A DNA stretch of 64,000 bases, from NCBI RefSeq assembly GCF_004565465.1, contig NZ_SRHY01000007.1, positions 16,200-80,199 on the forward strand. The letters run 5' to 3'. Positions 46,415-58,722 of this stretch are shown here, piece by piece. Made by a program: the position numbers and the translations under genes. This stretch comes from Lentibacillus salicampi. GTDB lineage: Bacteria > Bacillota > Bacilli > Bacillales > Amphibacillaceae. Below the pieces are notes generated by a model that was given only the letters and a program-made list of their open reading frames with translations, was not told where the DNA came from and did not search any database. Within the stretch, counting starts at the first letter, position 1; every line of letters starts with the position of its first letter.

Positions 46415-47449
46415 ATGCACGAATTGGTTGACATGCAGAAAAAATTATACCCGGATTTGCTGGAAGTGATGGAGGAACGGTATTTACTCCTGCAGAATAT
46501 TGAGCTCCTGCAGCCAATCGGCAGACGTGCGCTGGCTGACAATACACATCTAACTGAACGGCATGTGCGGGGTGAGGTGGATGTTCTGTCAAGACAGAAT
46601 CTGATTCAAATGTCAGCAAAAGGAATGCAATTGACAAAAGAGGGAAAATTAGTCATTGAGGAATTAGCAGCCTTTATGCACGAAGTAATGGGCTTGAACG
46701 TTTTAGAAAAACAATTGCAGGATACATTACATGTAGACAATATCATAATTGTGCCGGGTAATAGTGATGAACTTAATTGGGTAAAACAAGAAATGGGAAA
46801 AGCCTGCGTCTCTTTTTTGGAAAAACATCTGACGTCACGGCAAACGATCGCTGTTACTGGGGGCACAACAATGGCTGCAGTAGCTGAAATGATGAGCCCT
46901 TTTCATGATAATAGAGCGTCTCTGTTTGTTCCAGCAAGGGGTGGTATTGGTGAGAAAGAAGAAAATCAGGCCAATACCATTGCTGCTAAGATGGCGAGAC
47001 AGGCAAATGGGAGTTACCGGCTTCTATATGTCCCGGATCCTTTAAGTGAGACATCCTACAAAACGATGATAAAAGAACCTGCCGTTATTGAGGTGTTAAA
47101 GCTTATCCAGGGTTCAGACATTGTTCTGCACGGAATTGGTGACGCGATCACGATGGCACGGAGGCGCAAGACTTCAGAAACAGTGATTCAAAAACTACAG
47201 GCCGAAAACGCTGTGAGTGAAGCATTTGGTTATTATTTTGACGCTGACGGTAACATCGTCCATAAAGTTAGGACGATTGGCCTTCACATGGATGACTTAT
47301 CTGAACCTGGTCCAACAGTAATGACTGTGGCAGGCGGTAAATCAAAGGCACAAGCCATCACGTCATATTTCAAACAAGGCAAAAGCGACCTGTTGATTAC
47401 CGATGAAGCAGCGGCAGAAGCGATTTTAAGGGATAATCCCTCCCTTTAA
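46415..47449 (+). CDS. cggR: Central glycolytic genes regulator
   Basis: SorC/DeoR-family repressor of the gapA operon, released by fructose-1,6-bisphosphate. The 344-residue protein has an N-terminal winged helix (IGRRALADNTHLTERHVRGEVDVLSRQNLI) and a sugar-phosphate-binding domain (VTGGTTMAAVAEMM, FVPARGGIGEKEENQANTI, HGIGDAITMARRR). I chose ATG 46415, seven bases after AAGGAG, which gives the family start; the longer frame from 46265 runs through the operator. It is autoregulated by the operator directly upstream and is followed 39 bases later by gapA. Confidence 0.95.
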   Translation: MHELVDMQKKLYPDLLEVMEERYLLLQNIELLQPIGRRALADNTHLTERHVRGEVDVLSRQNLIQMSAKGMQLTKEGKLVIEELAAFMHEVMGLNVLEKQLQDTLHVDNIIIVPGNSDELNWVKQEMGKACVSFLEKHLTSRQTIAVTGGTTMAAVAEMMSPFHDNRASLFVPARGGIGEKEENQANTIAAKMARQANGSYRLLYVPDPLSETSYKTMIKEPAVIEVLKLIQGSDIVLHGIGDAITMARRRKTSETVIQKLQAENAVSEAFGYYFDADGNIVHKVRTIGLHMDDLSEPGPTVMTVAGGKSKAQAITSYFKQGKSDLLITDEAAAEAILRDNPSL

Positions 47450-47488
47450 AATAAATACATGACGAATCATCAATAGGAGGAATTATAA

Positions 47489-48499
<1,011 letters not shown>

Positions 48500-48512
48500 T
48501 CATGACTTAAAC

Positions 48513-48554
48513 AAGGGGGAGGGACTATATCCTCCTCCTTTTTAAGTGTATAAT
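48513..48554 (+). terminator. Partial terminator and internal promoter between gapA and pgk
   Basis: AAGGGGGAGG (48513-48522) pairs with CCTCCTCCTT (48531-48540), one G-T pair, then TTT. A TATAAT at 48549-48554 could restart transcription for pgk. This would give differential levels within the operon. Confidence 0.65.
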
Positions 48555-48600
48555 GGATGGAGCCTATCCATACATAACTTGCTAAGCAGGAGGTTTTGAT

Positions 48601-49782
48601 ATGAACAAAAAAACACTGCATGATCTTGACGTCAACAACAAGAAGGTATTCTGTCGTGTGGATTTCAATGTGCCGATGACAAATGGCACGGTCACCGACG
48701 ATACACGGATCAGGGCTGCTCTCCCGACGATTGACTATTTGTCGGAAAATGGGGCGATTGTCATTTTGGCAAGTCACCTCGGGCGACCAAAAGGTGAAGT
48801 GGTTGATGACCTGCGGCTTGACCCGGTTGCGGAACGCTTGAGTGATTTGCTTGAAAAAGAAGTAGTTAAAACCGATGCCGTTTACGGGAATGAAGTAAAT
48901 GAGGCCTTATCACAGGTTAGTGGCGGTGACATTATACTGATTGAAAATGTTCGTTTTCATCCTGGCGAGGAAGAAAATGATCCCGAATTGGTCCAAGCCT
49001 TCGCGGACATGGCTGATCTGTATGTTAATGATGCGTTTGGCGCTGCACACCGGGCACACGCTTCAACAACTGGCGTCGCGGAAAAATTGCCTGCTGCTGC
49101 CGGCTTCTTAATGGAAAAAGAAATCGAAGTGCTCGGCAAGGCTTTGGAAAATCCTGAACGCCCATTTACAGCCATCATTGGTGGCGCCAAGGTCAAAGAT
49201 AAAATCAGTGTGATTGATCATTTGCTGGACAAAGTTGATAACTTGATCATTGGTGGGGGCCTTGCTTACACATTTGTCAAAGCACAAGGGTATGAGATCG
49301 GCAAATCACTGCTGGAAGAAGATAAGCTTGATTTGGCTAACGAATTCATGCAGAAAGCCAAAAACAAGGGCGTGAACTTTGTCATGCCGCAAGATGCTAT
49401 TGTGGCGGATGATTTTTCTGAAGATGCCAATACAAAAATCGTTGACATTACAGAAATCCCCGCTGATTGGGAAGCACTGGACATCGGACCGAAAACTCGT
49501 GAAGCCTATGATCAAGTTGTGAACGATTCACAACTAATCGTGTGGAACGGGCCAATGGGCGTGTTCGAATACAACGCATTTGCCGGCGGAACGCGAGCCG
49601 TAGCAGAAAGCCTGGCTCAGACAGAAGGATACACAGTTATAGGCGGCGGAGATTCCGCTGCGGCCGTTGAAAAATTCGGTTTTGCCAGTGATATGGATCA
49701 TGTGTCAACCGGTGGCGGAGCATCCCTTGAGTTTATGGAAGGAAAAGTTCTGCCAGGTGTGAAGGCACTTGATGATAAATAA
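48601..49782 (+). CDS. pgk: Phosphoglycerate kinase
   Basis: Makes ATP and 3-phosphoglycerate from 1,3-bisphosphoglycerate and ADP. The 393-residue protein has the signature [10 protein letters not shown] with following GTVTDDTRI, the substrate loop SHLGRPKG, and the nucleotide site [14 protein letters not shown]. Start ATG after AGGAGG. Second enzyme gene of the operon; tpiA starts 18 bases after it. Confidence 0.97.
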   Translation: MNKKTLHDLDVNNKKVFCRVDFNVPMTNGTVTDDTRIRAALPTIDYLSENGAIVILASHLGRPKGEVVDDLRLDPVAERLSDLLEKEVVKTDAVYGNEVNEALSQVSGGDIILIENVRFHPGEEENDPELVQAFADMADLYVNDAFGAAHRAHASTTGVAEKLPAAAGFLMEKEIEVLGKALENPERPFTAIIGGAKVKDKISVIDHLLDKVDNLIIGGGLAYTFVKAQGYEIGKSLLEEDKLDLANEFMQKAKNKGVNFVMPQDAIVADDFSEDANTKIVDITEIPADWEALDIGPKTREAYDQVVNDSQLIVWNGPMGVFEYNAFAGGTRAVAESLAQTEGYTVIGGGDSAAAVEKFGFASDMDHVSTGGGASLEFMEGKVLPGVKALDDK

Positions 49783-49800
49783 CTTTGGAGAGGTGATACC

Positions 49801-50559
49801 ATGCGCAACAAAGTCATAGCTGGAAATTGGAAAATGAATAAAGTACTAGCTGAAGCGGATCAATTTGCTGACTCTGTTAGCGGAAATTTGCCTGATGATG
49901 ATAACGTCGAAGCGATTGTTTGTGCACCATTTCCTTTTCTGCCGACTCTTGTGGAGAAAGCAAAAGGAAGCAACTTGAAAATTGGCGCACAAAACATGCA
50001 TTTTGAGGAAAGTGGCGCATATACCGGGGAAGTGAGTCCGGTCATGCTGCAAGATCTTGGCGTGACGCATGTGGTGATTGGTCATTCGGAACGCCGCGAA
50101 CAGTTTGCTGAGACCGATGAAACTGTGAATAAAAAAGTTCATGCCGCATTTAACCATGAATTGACACCGATTGTTTGTGTGGGTGAAACGCTTGAGCAGC
50201 GAGAAGCCAATGAAACGATGAGCCACATCGAAAATCAGGTACGAACAGGTTTGAAGCAGCTGACCGATGAACAAATCGGATCGCTTATAATTGCCTATGA
50301 ACCGATTTGGGCGATCGGCACTGGTAAGACTGCCTCAAGTTCGGATGCTGATCAAGTGTGTTCACTTATTCGCAGCGTTGTCAAAGACATGACATCGGAA
50401 AATGTAGCGGAGCAAGTAATCATCCAATATGGCGGTAGCGTAAAACCGGCCAGTATCGATGAACTTTTGGAACAGCCTGATATTGACGGAGCACTTGTCG
50501 GCGGTGCAAGTCTTGAGCCGGAATCCTTCTTAAAGCTTGTGGAGGCAGGTACAAAATGA
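49801..50559 (+). CDS. tpiA: Triosephosphate isomerase
   Basis: Interconverts dihydroxyacetone phosphate and glyceraldehyde-3-phosphate, which also receives the products of GlpD and DhaKLM. The 252-residue protein has the active-site residues in GNWKMNK, the His in IGHSERR, and the catalytic Glu with loop 6 in [15 protein letters not shown]. Its last bases overlap the gpmI start (ATGA), so the two are translationally coupled. Ribosome site GGAGAGG. Confidence 0.97.
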   Translation: MRNKVIAGNWKMNKVLAEADQFADSVSGNLPDDDNVEAIVCAPFPFLPTLVEKAKGSNLKIGAQNMHFEESGAYTGEVSPVMLQDLGVTHVVIGHSERREQFAETDETVNKKVHAAFNHELTPIVCVGETLEQREANETMSHIENQVRTGLKQLTDEQIGSLIIAYEPIWAIGTGKTASSSDADQVCSLIRSVVKDMTSENVAEQVIIQYGGSVKPASIDELLEQPDIDGALVGGASLEPESFLKLVEAGTK

Positions 50560-52103
50560 ATGATCAAAAATTAGCAGCGCTCATCATCCTGGATGGGTTT
50601 GGCATTCGTGATGAAGAAAAAGGCAATGCTGTGAAAGAGGCGCGCACACCAAATTTTGATCGGTATTGGGAACAATTTGCGCATAATCAGTTAACGGCAT
50701 CCGGTGAAGCAGTCGGTTTGCCTGAAGGGCAAATGGGTAACTCGGAAGTCGGTCACTTGAATATTGGTGCTGGAAGGATTGTCTATCAAAGTCTGACAAG
50801 GGTGAACCTGTCGATCAAAGAAGGCGAATTTTTCGAGAAGGAAGCATTTTTGAAGTCGATACAACATGCAAAAGATGAGGATAAGGCATTGCATATTTTT
50901 GGACTTCTATCTGACGGGGGTGTCCACAGTCACATTAACCATTTGTTTGCACTGCTGAAGCTCGCAAAGGATCATGACCTGGAAAAAGTCTATGTCCATG
51001 CGTTTCTGGATGGACGAGATGTAGGACCGCAAACAGCGAAAAAATATATCAAACAAACCGAAGACAAAATGAATGAATATGGCGTTGGTCAGATTGCCAC
51101 GGTTTCAGGACGTTATTATTCAATGGACCGGGACAAACGCTGGGATCGTGTAAAAAAAGCCTATGATGCCATGGTCTATGGTGAAGGTCCCGCTTATCAG
51201 GACCCATATGAAGTGATTGATGATTCATATGAAAATGGTATTTATGATGAATTTGTGATTCCGTCTGTTTTGACCGATAAAGACGGGAAACCGGTCGGAC
51301 AAGTGCAAGATGAGGATTCCATCATTTTTTACAATTTCCGTCCTGACCGGGCTATTCAAATCTCCCGGACATTTGCAAATGACGATTTCCGTGATTTTGA
51401 CCGTGGGGAGCATCCGCCGAAAAATCTGGATTTTGTCATGCTGACCGAATTCAGTGAAGCAATTGATGGCTACGTTGCCTACCAGCCGGTCAATCTGGAT
51501 GATACGATCGGGGAAGTTCTTGCGCAGCATGACATGAAGCAGCTGCGTATCGCTGAAACCGAAAAATACCCGCACGTTACGTTTTTCATGAGCGGAGGGC
51601 GCGAGCAAGAATTCCCGGGTGAAAAACGTGTCCTGATTAATTCGCCGAAAGTGGCCACATATGATCTGAAACCTGAGATGAGCGCATACGAGGTAACGGA
51701 GGCTTTACTAAAAGAACTGGATGCACAAGAGCATAACGCGATCATCCTGAATTTCGCCAACCCGGACATGGTTGGGCATTCGGGTAAATTGGAGCCGACT
51801 GTCAAAGCAATCGAGGCGGTTGATGAGTGTTTGGGAAAAGTTGTTGATAAGATTTTGGAACTTGGTGGAAACGCGATTATTACGGCTGATCACGGGAATT
51901 CGGATGAAGTTGTGACAACAGAAGGTGATCCGATGACGACACACACGACGAACCCTGTTCCGGTCATCGTGACACAAGAAGATGCCGAACTCCGCGATGG
52001 CAGTATTTTAGCGGATCTTTCGCCAACATTATTGGATTTATTGAACGTTGATAAACCGGACAAAATGACAGGTGAATCATTAATTAAGTCTGTTTTCAAA
52101 TAG
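50556..52103 (+). CDS. gpmI: 2,3-bisphosphoglycerate-independent phosphoglycerate mutase
   Basis: Manganese-dependent enzyme that converts 3-phospho- to 2-phosphoglycerate. The 515-residue protein has the catalytic serine in [15 protein letters not shown] near residue 62 and the alkaline-phosphatase-like metal motifs [20 protein letters not shown] and NPDMVGHSG. It overlaps tpiA by four bases. The metal requirement makes it sensitive to manganese supply, and a probable Mn transporter is encoded at 62281. A repeat element fills the gap to eno. Confidence 0.97.
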   Translation: MNDQKLAALIILDGFGIRDEEKGNAVKEARTPNFDRYWEQFAHNQLTASGEAVGLPEGQMGNSEVGHLNIGAGRIVYQSLTRVNLSIKEGEFFEKEAFLKSIQHAKDEDKALHIFGLLSDGGVHSHINHLFALLKLAKDHDLEKVYVHAFLDGRDVGPQTAKKYIKQTEDKMNEYGVGQIATVSGRYYSMDRDKRWDRVKKAYDAMVYGEGPAYQDPYEVIDDSYENGIYDEFVIPSVLTDKDGKPVGQVQDEDSIIFYNFRPDRAIQISRTFANDDFRDFDRGEHPPKNLDFVMLTEFSEAIDGYVAYQPVNLDDTIGEVLAQHDMKQLRIAETEKYPHVTFFMSGGREQEFPGEKRVLINSPKVATYDLKPEMSAYEVTEALLKELDAQEHNAIILNFANPDMVGHSGKLEPTVKAIEAVDECLGKVVDKILELGGNAIITADHGNSDEVVTTEGDPMTTHTTNPVPVIVTQEDAELRDGSILADLSPTLLDLLNVDKPDKMTGESLIKSVFK

Positions 52104-52148
52104 ATTGTTGCTTTTCACATCCTTTTATTAAGGAGGGATTCTGAATCA

Positions 52149-52264
52149 GCAGTTGCCATACACGTAGACTCCAGCGGGATGAGAGGCATAGGTGAGACCC
52201 CGCAGTGCGAAAGCACGAGGAGGCTCATCAGCCGCCCGCGGAAAGCGAAGTGTATGGCAACTGC
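52149..52264. repeat. Structured dispersed repeat element between gpmI and eno
   Basis: A 116-base element with perfect 15-base terminal inverted repeats: GCAGTTGCCATACAC (52149-52163) and GTGTATGGCAACTGC (52250-52264). Inside, GTGCGAAAGCAC (52206-52217) is a hairpin with a GAAA tetraloop, flanked by TGAG/CTCA. The internal blocks CTCCAGCGGG, GAGACCCCGCAG, GAGGAGGCTCA and CGCGGAAAGCGAA recall a repeat common in Bacillaceae genomes (from memory, name unknown). It lies within the glycolytic operon and should be transcribed with it. Confidence 0.8.
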
Positions 52265-52315
52265 GGCGGTCGGAAACCACCAAAAAATACAAAAGCAACT
52301 TTAAATAAAAAATAG

Positions 52316-53614
<1,299 letters not shown>

Positions 53615-53631
53615 TGGCTATCGAATATCTT

Positions 53632-53673
53632 AAAACACCTTTCCAATAAATTTCATTGGAAAGGTGTTTTTTT
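53632..53673 (+). terminator. Intrinsic terminator of the glycolytic operon
   Basis: A 16-base perfect stem, AAAACACCTTTCCAAT (53632-53647) / ATTGGAAAGGTGTTTT (53655-53670), seven-base loop, then more Ts. Confidence 0.95.
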
Positions 53674-53812
53674 AAAATATAACTTTTTTCATGCCTGCCG
53701 GAGCTGTGTCCGTACGTGCGTAGACAGACCTCTGTAAAACTCTGGGAATAGGACAAATATCACGCCGAATATACTGGACTGGGTAACAATTCCAAATTAG
53801 GAGAGGATTAAT

Positions 53813-54781
53813 TTGACTCAGAAAGTACTGGTATTCGGGGATATTGGAATTGATGATACCGTGGCATTAATTTATGGCTTGTTTGATGATGCGATTGACG
53901 TGGTCGGTGTTGTGGCCGACTATGGGAATGTTTCGCGGGATAAAGCGGTGGCGAATGTCAATTATATCAGGAGAATGTTTGGTGTTGACCCGGTAATCAA
54001 GGTTATTTTAGGAGCAGAGATTCCCATGACGGGCGAAGAACCTGAATTTTTTCCGGAAATCCATGGTGAATATGGGCTTGGCCCGATTAAACCGCCCCTT
54101 TTGAATGGCGCAGGTGTTGAGGAAAATTTCTTTGAAGTTATTCAATTGATTAAGCAGTACCGTGATCAGGATTTAGTCATTGTGAATATTGGCCGGCTGA
54201 CATCACTTGCTACGTTGTTCATTTTGTACCCCTACATTATGGAAGACGTGCACGAGATTTATATGATGGGCGGTGCTTTCTGGGTGCCGGGGAACGCAAC
54301 GGCTGTATCTGAAGCCAATTTCTACGGGGACCCGATTGCTGCACACCTGGTTCTGAAAAACGCTCACAATGTGACAATCATACCGATGAATGTGACAATG
54401 GCAGCTATTGCGACACCGCAAATGGTTGACTATATCCATCGGGTGGGCAAGGCCGAAATCGTCAAGCCATTATTGGATTATTATTACAACTATTATAAGC
54501 AGCGTAATCCAGACATTGAAGGAAGCCCGCTGCATGATGTGGTGACAATGATGGCAGTCGTCTATGAAAATATGTTCACGTTCAGAAGCTTGCCGGTTGA
54601 TATCATTCGGGACGAAGTTGATGTTGTTAGAGGACAGAGCATTGCTGATATTAGACCGTATGTGGATGTGTTGGAACATGAAGCCGAAGAAGAAAAACAT
54701 CATCGTATTGCAGTGGGGCTTGATTACTGGCAATTTTATCATTATTTCATGGCAAATATGACTGGGCAGGCCGGGCTGTAA
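53813..54781 (+). CDS. Nucleoside hydrolase-like protein
   Basis: A 322-residue member of the inosine-uridine nucleoside hydrolase family, which cleaves the N-glycosidic bond of ribonucleosides. The N-terminal calcium-binding motif DxDPGxDD appears as FGDIGIDD: D10, D14 and D15 are kept, but the first Asp is Phe8 and the Pro is Ile. The later motif EIYMMGGAFWVPGNATAVSEANFYGDP is clear. The change may alter substrate or activity. It starts at TTG 53813 after GGAGAGG. No transporter or purine gene is nearby; a nitroreductase gene follows 35 bases later. Confidence 0.8.
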   Translation: MTQKVLVFGDIGIDDTVALIYGLFDDAIDVVGVVADYGNVSRDKAVANVNYIRRMFGVDPVIKVILGAEIPMTGEEPEFFPEIHGEYGLGPIKPPLLNGAGVEENFFEVIQLIKQYRDQDLVIVNIGRLTSLATLFILYPYIMEDVHEIYMMGGAFWVPGNATAVSEANFYGDPIAAHLVLKNAHNVTIIPMNVTMAAIATPQMVDYIHRVGKAEIVKPLLDYYYNYYKQRNPDIEGSPLHDVVTMMAVVYENMFTFRSLPVDIIRDEVDVVRGQSIADIRPYVDVLEHEAEEEKHHRIAVGLDYWQFYHYFMANMTGQAGL

Positions 54782-54816
54782 ATGGCATAATGAAATGGTA
54801 ATGCATTTTTCAAGAG

Positions 54817-55404
54817 GTGATAGCCATCGATCTATTAACAGCCATCAAAGCGCGCCGGTCCATTCATCAGTTTAAAAAGCAGGAAGTGGGCCGGGCTGTT
54901 TTACAGGATATTTTTACATACGGGTCCTATGCGCCGACACATTATATGAAAGAATCATGGCGGATAAACGTTTATGAAAGAGAGGGCAAGTCGGATTTTG
55001 TCGATGCGATCATGACAAGCTATCAGCGGATTGGGATGCTGAAAACGGACGATGATCTCAAGACACAAAAAATGATTGACTCTATGAAACAATTTTTGCT
55101 TCAGATTCCACACCATGCCCTGATTTATTTTAAGAAAGAAGATGATCCTGTTCGTTATGAGGAAACGTATGCCAGTATTTGCGCGTTCATTCAAAACGCA
55201 CAGCTTGCCGCCTGGTCGTATGGCGTTGGTATGCTTTGGACGATTACGCCTTACATGCATGACAGCGGATTTGCCGAGGATATCGGACTGGATAGCAGGA
55301 CGGATAAAATTGCAGCCGTCATGCAGATTGGTTATCCGGAAAAGATTCCTCGTGATAAAGGCAGGACGCCGATTGGTGATAAGATCACGTTTATTTCGGA
55401 GTAA
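54817..55404 (+). CDS. Nitroreductase family protein
   Basis: A 195-residue FMN-dependent oxidoreductase; the N-terminal AIKARRSIHQFKKQEV, where the Arg-Arg-Ser binds FMN phosphate, and the later AQLAAWSYGVGMLWTI with GYPEKIPRDKGR define the family. Substrate unknown (nitro compounds, quinones or flavins). Start is uncertain: GTG 54817 is open but overlaps the only ribosome site, AAGAGGTGA; the codon at the ideal distance is ATC at 54826, so the native start may be that rare codon or an ATG lost by one base. A terminator follows. Confidence 0.78.
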   Translation: MIAIDLLTAIKARRSIHQFKKQEVGRAVLQDIFTYGSYAPTHYMKESWRINVYEREGKSDFVDAIMTSYQRIGMLKTDDDLKTQKMIDSMKQFLLQIPHHALIYFKKEDDPVRYEETYASICAFIQNAQLAAWSYGVGMLWTITPYMHDSGFAEDIGLDSRTDKIAAVMQIGYPEKIPRDKGRTPIGDKITFISE

Positions 55405-55436
55405 AAAGCTGACGGGACTCTCCCCCTGTCAGTTTT
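55405..55436 (+). terminator. Intrinsic terminator after the nitroreductase gene
   Basis: CTGAC plus GGG (55409-55416) pairs with CCC plus GTCAG (55424-55432, one bulged T), with AAAA before and TTTT after. Confidence 0.75.
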
Positions 55437-55508
55437 GAGCGGGGAACAATAGAAAAGAGTGCAAACATTAGCTGAAGAGCGCAGACTTCAGCCCAGAACC
55501 CTTCATCC

Positions 55509-55545
55509 AAAATAAAGACACCCGGAGCCACAAGATTCCGGGTGT
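55509..55545 (-). terminator. Intrinsic terminator of ptsI
   Basis: ACACCCGGA (55518-55526) / TCCGGGTGT (55537-55545), ten-base loop; on the minus strand the stem is followed by a T-rich CTTTATTTT. Confidence 0.85.
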
Positions 55546-55553
55546 TCCAGTCA

Positions 55554-57260
55554 TTATTCCGTTTTTTCCCTGATAAATTCGACCACTTCTTCTGTCGTAC
55601 CCATAGACAGAAGTTTGTCTTTATAGGAAGCCATTTTTTCTTTTGACAGATCACGAATTTGCGTACGGGCCGGTAGAATGGATGTTGCGCTCATACTGAA
55701 TTCGTCAAGTCCCAGTCCTAGCAATGCAGGGATGGCGATTGAATCACCGGCCATTTCGCCGCACATGCCGACCCATTTATCTTCAGCATGGGCAGCCTCA
55801 ATCACCGAATTGACCAGATTCAGAATGGCCGGATGGTATGGCTGATACAAGTAGGATACGCGTTCGTTCATGCGGTCAGCGGCCATCGTATATTGAATCA
55901 GATCATTGGTGCCGATGCTGAAAAAGTCTACTTCTTTAGCGAACTGTCTGGCCGTGACAGCAGTTGATGGAATCTCGACCATAATGCCGACTTCGATATC
56001 ATCTGACACAGCAGTGCCCTCATCCTTCAGGTTTTGTTTTTCATCCAGTAGCATGCCTTTTGCCTGACGGAACTCTTCCAATGTGGCAACCATTGGAAAC
56101 ATGATTTTCAAATTACCGTGAACACTGGCGCGCAATAATGCCCGCAATTGTGTACGGAACACATCGTCATTTTCTAAACAAAAACGGATGGCACGGAAAC
56201 CTAAAAATGGATTCAGCTCCTCAGGCAGGTCCAGATAGCTAATTTCCTTATCACCGCCTACGTCAAGTGTCCGGACAACAACAGGCTTGTCTTCCATTTT
56301 CTCAAGCACTGTTTTATAGGCATCGTATTGCTCGTCTTCAGTTGGCAGCTGGTTTTTGCCCATATATAAAAACTCAGTGCGGTACAGGCCGATTCCTTCG
56401 CCGCCGTTTGCCAGCACACCATCAACATCATCCGGTGTTCCGATATTGGCGGCCAATTCGACTTGCTCCTTGTCAGCCGTAATGGTCGGTTCATTTTTTA
56501 ATTTTGCCCATTCTTCTTTTTGTCTCTCAAAAGCTGCCTGTTTTTCTTTATATTCAGCAAGCTTATCTTCGGAAGGATTGACGATGACATTTCCTTCAAT
56601 ACCGTCAACAATAACCACATCATCGTTTTTAACAGACTTCGTAACGCCCCTTGTCCCGACAACAGCAGGGATTTCTAATGATCGTGCCATAATGGCCGAG
56701 TGGGACGTCCGTCCACCGATGTCCGTTGCAAAGCCCCGAACAAAATCCCGGTTCAGCTGTGCGGTATCGGACGGTGTTAAATCATTGGCGATGACAATGA
56801 CTTCCTCATCAATCAGGGCCGGATTTGGCACAGTGACACCGAGCAAATGCGCCAATACCCGCTTCGACACGTCCTGTATATCGGCAGCACGCTCGCGCAT
56901 GTATTCATTGTCCATATTTTTGAACATGTCGACGAACATATTGGCGGTCTCTTCCAAAGCAGTTTCAGCCATGACATTCTCGTTCGTGATTTTATCCTTC
57001 ATCGGGTTAACCATTTCCGGATCATCGAGGACAAGCAGATGGGCAGAAAAAATTTCGGCATGCTCATCACCCATTTCTTTCCGCGTATGTTCCTTGATTT
57101 TCTCCAGTTCCTGTTTGGCTGTTGCAAGTGCGCTGTCCAGACGTTCGATTTCTTTATTAGGATTATCAATTGCTTTTTTTTCATAAGTTAATGCCGGTGT
57201 AACCAGCTGGTACGCCTTGGCGATGGCTATTCCATTTGATGCGGCTATTCCTTGAATCAT
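55554..57260 (-). CDS. ptsI: PTS Enzyme I (phosphoenolpyruvate-protein phosphotransferase)
   Basis: Takes phosphate from phosphoenolpyruvate on a histidine and hands it to HPr His15, driving PTS uptake and, through DhaM, dihydroxyacetone phosphorylation. The 568-residue protein is full length: N-terminal [16 protein letters not shown], phosphorylated His in [22 protein letters not shown]-binding [13 protein letters not shown] and the C-terminal [18 protein letters not shown] and GMCGEMAG. Ribosome site GGTTGG before ATG 57260 is weak. Unusually there is no ptsH directly upstream; the next gene on that side is a hydrolase, so HPr must be encoded elsewhere. Confidence 0.96.
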   Translation of the reverse strand: MIQGIAASNGIAIAKAYQLVTPALTYEKKAIDNPNKEIERLDSALATAKQELEKIKEHTRKEMGDEHAEIFSAHLLVLDDPEMVNPMKDKITNENVMAETALEETANMFVDMFKNMDNEYMRERAADIQDVSKRVLAHLLGVTVPNPALIDEEVIVIANDLTPSDTAQLNRDFVRGFATDIGGRTSHSAIMARSLEIPAVVGTRGVTKSVKNDDVVIVDGIEGNVIVNPSEDKLAEYKEKQAAFERQKEEWAKLKNEPTITADKEQVELAANIGTPDDVDGVLANGGEGIGLYRTEFLYMGKNQLPTEDEQYDAYKTVLEKMEDKPVVVRTLDVGGDKEISYLDLPEELNPFLGFRAIRFCLENDDVFRTQLRALLRASVHGNLKIMFPMVATLEEFRQAKGMLLDEKQNLKDEGTAVSDDIEVGIMVEIPSTAVTARQFAKEVDFFSIGTNDLIQYTMAADRMNERVSYLYQPYHPAILNLVNSVIEAAHAEDKWVGMCGEMAGDSIAIPALLGLGLDEFSMSATSILPARTQIRDLSKEKMASYKDKLLSMGTTEEVVEFIREKTE

Positions 57261-57328
57261 AAACGTTAACCAACCCTTCGATAAAAATTTACTCTATCCT
57301 ACATTTTACACGTATACGCTTTGACAAA

Positions 57329-58252
57329 TCAAGCAATCTTCCTTGTCAGCTGAATGATCCAGTCTAAAAGTCGCTGATAAATTTCACTTCGGTTCAATTC
57401 ATGCAATAATTCGTGTCGTCCCTCTTCAAACAGCACCGTCATGACTTGTTCGAGTCCAGCCTCATGATATAAATTGGCTGTTTTCCAGGCACCTTTTCCA
57501 TAGTCACTGACCGGATCTTCTGTGCCACTCACAACGAGCATCGGCAAATCCGATCGAATGTGCCGGTTGTTTTGCGGATTGTGAATGATGGAAAGTCCGG
57601 TCATCAAATCTTTGAAAAATCCTGCGGTCGGAATGAAGCCGCAATAAGGATCATCGATATATGTTTGGATAAAGTTGTCATCACGTGTCAGCCAGTCAAC
57701 ATGTGTCTTTTTATGTGGTACATGCCTGTTGTAGGACGAAAAGACAAGCGCGTTCATCAGCCTTGATTTTTCTGACGGCGGAAGTTGCGAAGCCAGCATT
57801 TTCGCTGTCGTGGTTACGAATGGTGAATAATAGCCTGTACCGGATAAAATAACGCCATCGAACAGATCACTATGCTGTTGAATAACATGTCTTGCCAAAA
57901 AGGACCCCATGCTGTGTCCCAGTAAAATGAATGGGGTCTCCGGATAATCCTGCCTGATCTGTTTTGTCACAGCCAGCATGTCGTTTGATACTTTTTCAAA
58001 ACCATTTTCAGCAGCAAAATAACCGAACAACCCTTGCTGTTCACCGGTTCGCCCATGGCCGCGGTGGTCATTTCCATAGACGGCGATGTTATTCGCTGTC
58101 AGGAACTGTGCAATGTGTTCATAACGGCCAATATGCTCCACCATGCCATGGGCGATTTGAACAATTGCTTCTGGTTCCTTTTCAGAGGGCAGCCATTTCT
58201 TTAGATGAATATCGACATGATCCGGGCGCGTTAACCAACATGTTTTTTCCAT
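57329..58252 (-). CDS. Alpha/beta hydrolase, monoacylglycerol-lipase type
   Basis: A protein of about 307 residues of the serine aminopeptidase S33/monoglyceride lipase group. Visible: AHGMVEHIGRYEHIAQFL oxyanion region, NDHRGHGRT, nucleophile LLGHSMGSF, acid in VSGTEDPVS and His in EEGRHELLHE. It probably cleaves lysophospholipid or monoacylglycerol. The start is unclear: ATG 58252 (MEKTCWLTRPDHVDIHLKKW) fits the family better; an ATG at 58291 would add 13 residues with no ribosome site. It is on the minus strand upstream of ptsI, 68 bases apart, possibly co-transcribed. Confidence 0.8.
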   Translation of the reverse strand: MEKTCWLTRPDHVDIHLKKWLPSEKEPEAIVQIAHGMVEHIGRYEHIAQFLTANNIAVYGNDHRGHGRTGEQQGLFGYFAAENGFEKVSNDMLAVTKQIRQDYPETPFILLGHSMGSFLARHVIQQHSDLFDGVILSGTGYYSPFVTTTAKMLASQLPPSEKSRLMNALVFSSYNRHVPHKKTHVDWLTRDDNFIQTYIDDPYCGFIPTAGFFKDLMTGLSIIHNPQNNRHIRSDLPMLVVSGTEDPVSDYGKGAWKTANLYHEAGLEQVMTVLFEEGRHELLHELNRSEIYQRLLDWIIQLTRKIA

Positions 58253-58335
58253 TAAGACACATCCATTTCTATACGTGATCAATACTTTCATGATAGAATG
58301 AAAACGATCATCCGTCCAAAGATAAACAAAAGTGA

Positions 58336-58397
58336 GTGTTCGAAAAGGAGAATGAAAAGGCTCGGCAGGCTAATTTGCCGGACTTTTTGAACAACCT
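58336..58397. repeat. MITE-like repeat, short form, upstream of secG
   Basis: Starts GTGTTCGAAAAG and ends CTTTTTGAACAACCT, so the ends are imperfect inverted repeats. It contains CGGCAGGCTAA (58363-58373) and CCGGACTTTTTGAACAACCT (58378-58397). CGGCA/TGCCG forms an inner hairpin. The end block is identical over 20 bases with the long form at 59808-59827. Confidence 0.7.
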
Positions 58398-58409
58398 CAA
58401 AAAGATAAC

Positions 58410-58439
58410 TTGCGATGAAAGACAGGGATATGCTAAAGT
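58410..58439 (+). promoter_or_regulatory. secG promoter
   Basis: TTGCGA (58410-58415), 18-base spacer, TAAAGT (58434-58439) with an extended TGC. It begins just after the short repeat ends. Confidence 0.6.
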
Positions 58440-58483
58440 ACATAATAGGTATATAGCGTTTTTGACTGGGGGTGCTGTTTAAC

Positions 58484-58717
58484 GTGGAAGCTTTTGTTCA
58501 TATAGCTTTGTTGATTGATGCTATCATTATGATTGTTCTTATTTTATTGCAATCGGGAAAGAGTGCCGGGCTTTCCGGAGCGATTTCGGGAGGAGCCGAG
58601 CAACTTTTCGGTAAACAGAAAGCGCGTGGAGCGGATTTATTTTTACACCGGGGAACGATCGTTACCGGGGTCCTGTTTTTTGTGCTGGCTTTTCTGAGCG
58701 GTTATATACTTCAATAA
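58484..58717 (+). CDS. secG: Preprotein translocase subunit SecG
   Basis: Small membrane subunit of the SecYEG channel, 77 residues with two transmembrane segments around the conserved cytoplasmic loop [29 protein letters not shown] 58484 is nine bases after GGGGGTG and gives the expected length; an in-frame GTG at 58472 lies in the ribosome site. The secG-est-rnr order is that of B. subtilis, but here each gene is separated by a terminator or repeat. Confidence 0.95.
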   Translation: MEAFVHIALLIDAIIMIVLILLQSGKSAGLSGAISGGAEQLFGKQKARGADLFLHRGTIVTGVLFFVLAFLSGYILQ

Positions 58718-58722
58718 TGGTC

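Noticed and set aside
56356..57186. 276-residue open frame opposite ptsI
   Set aside because: Ser/Thr-rich antisense shadow of Enzyme I, without start signals.
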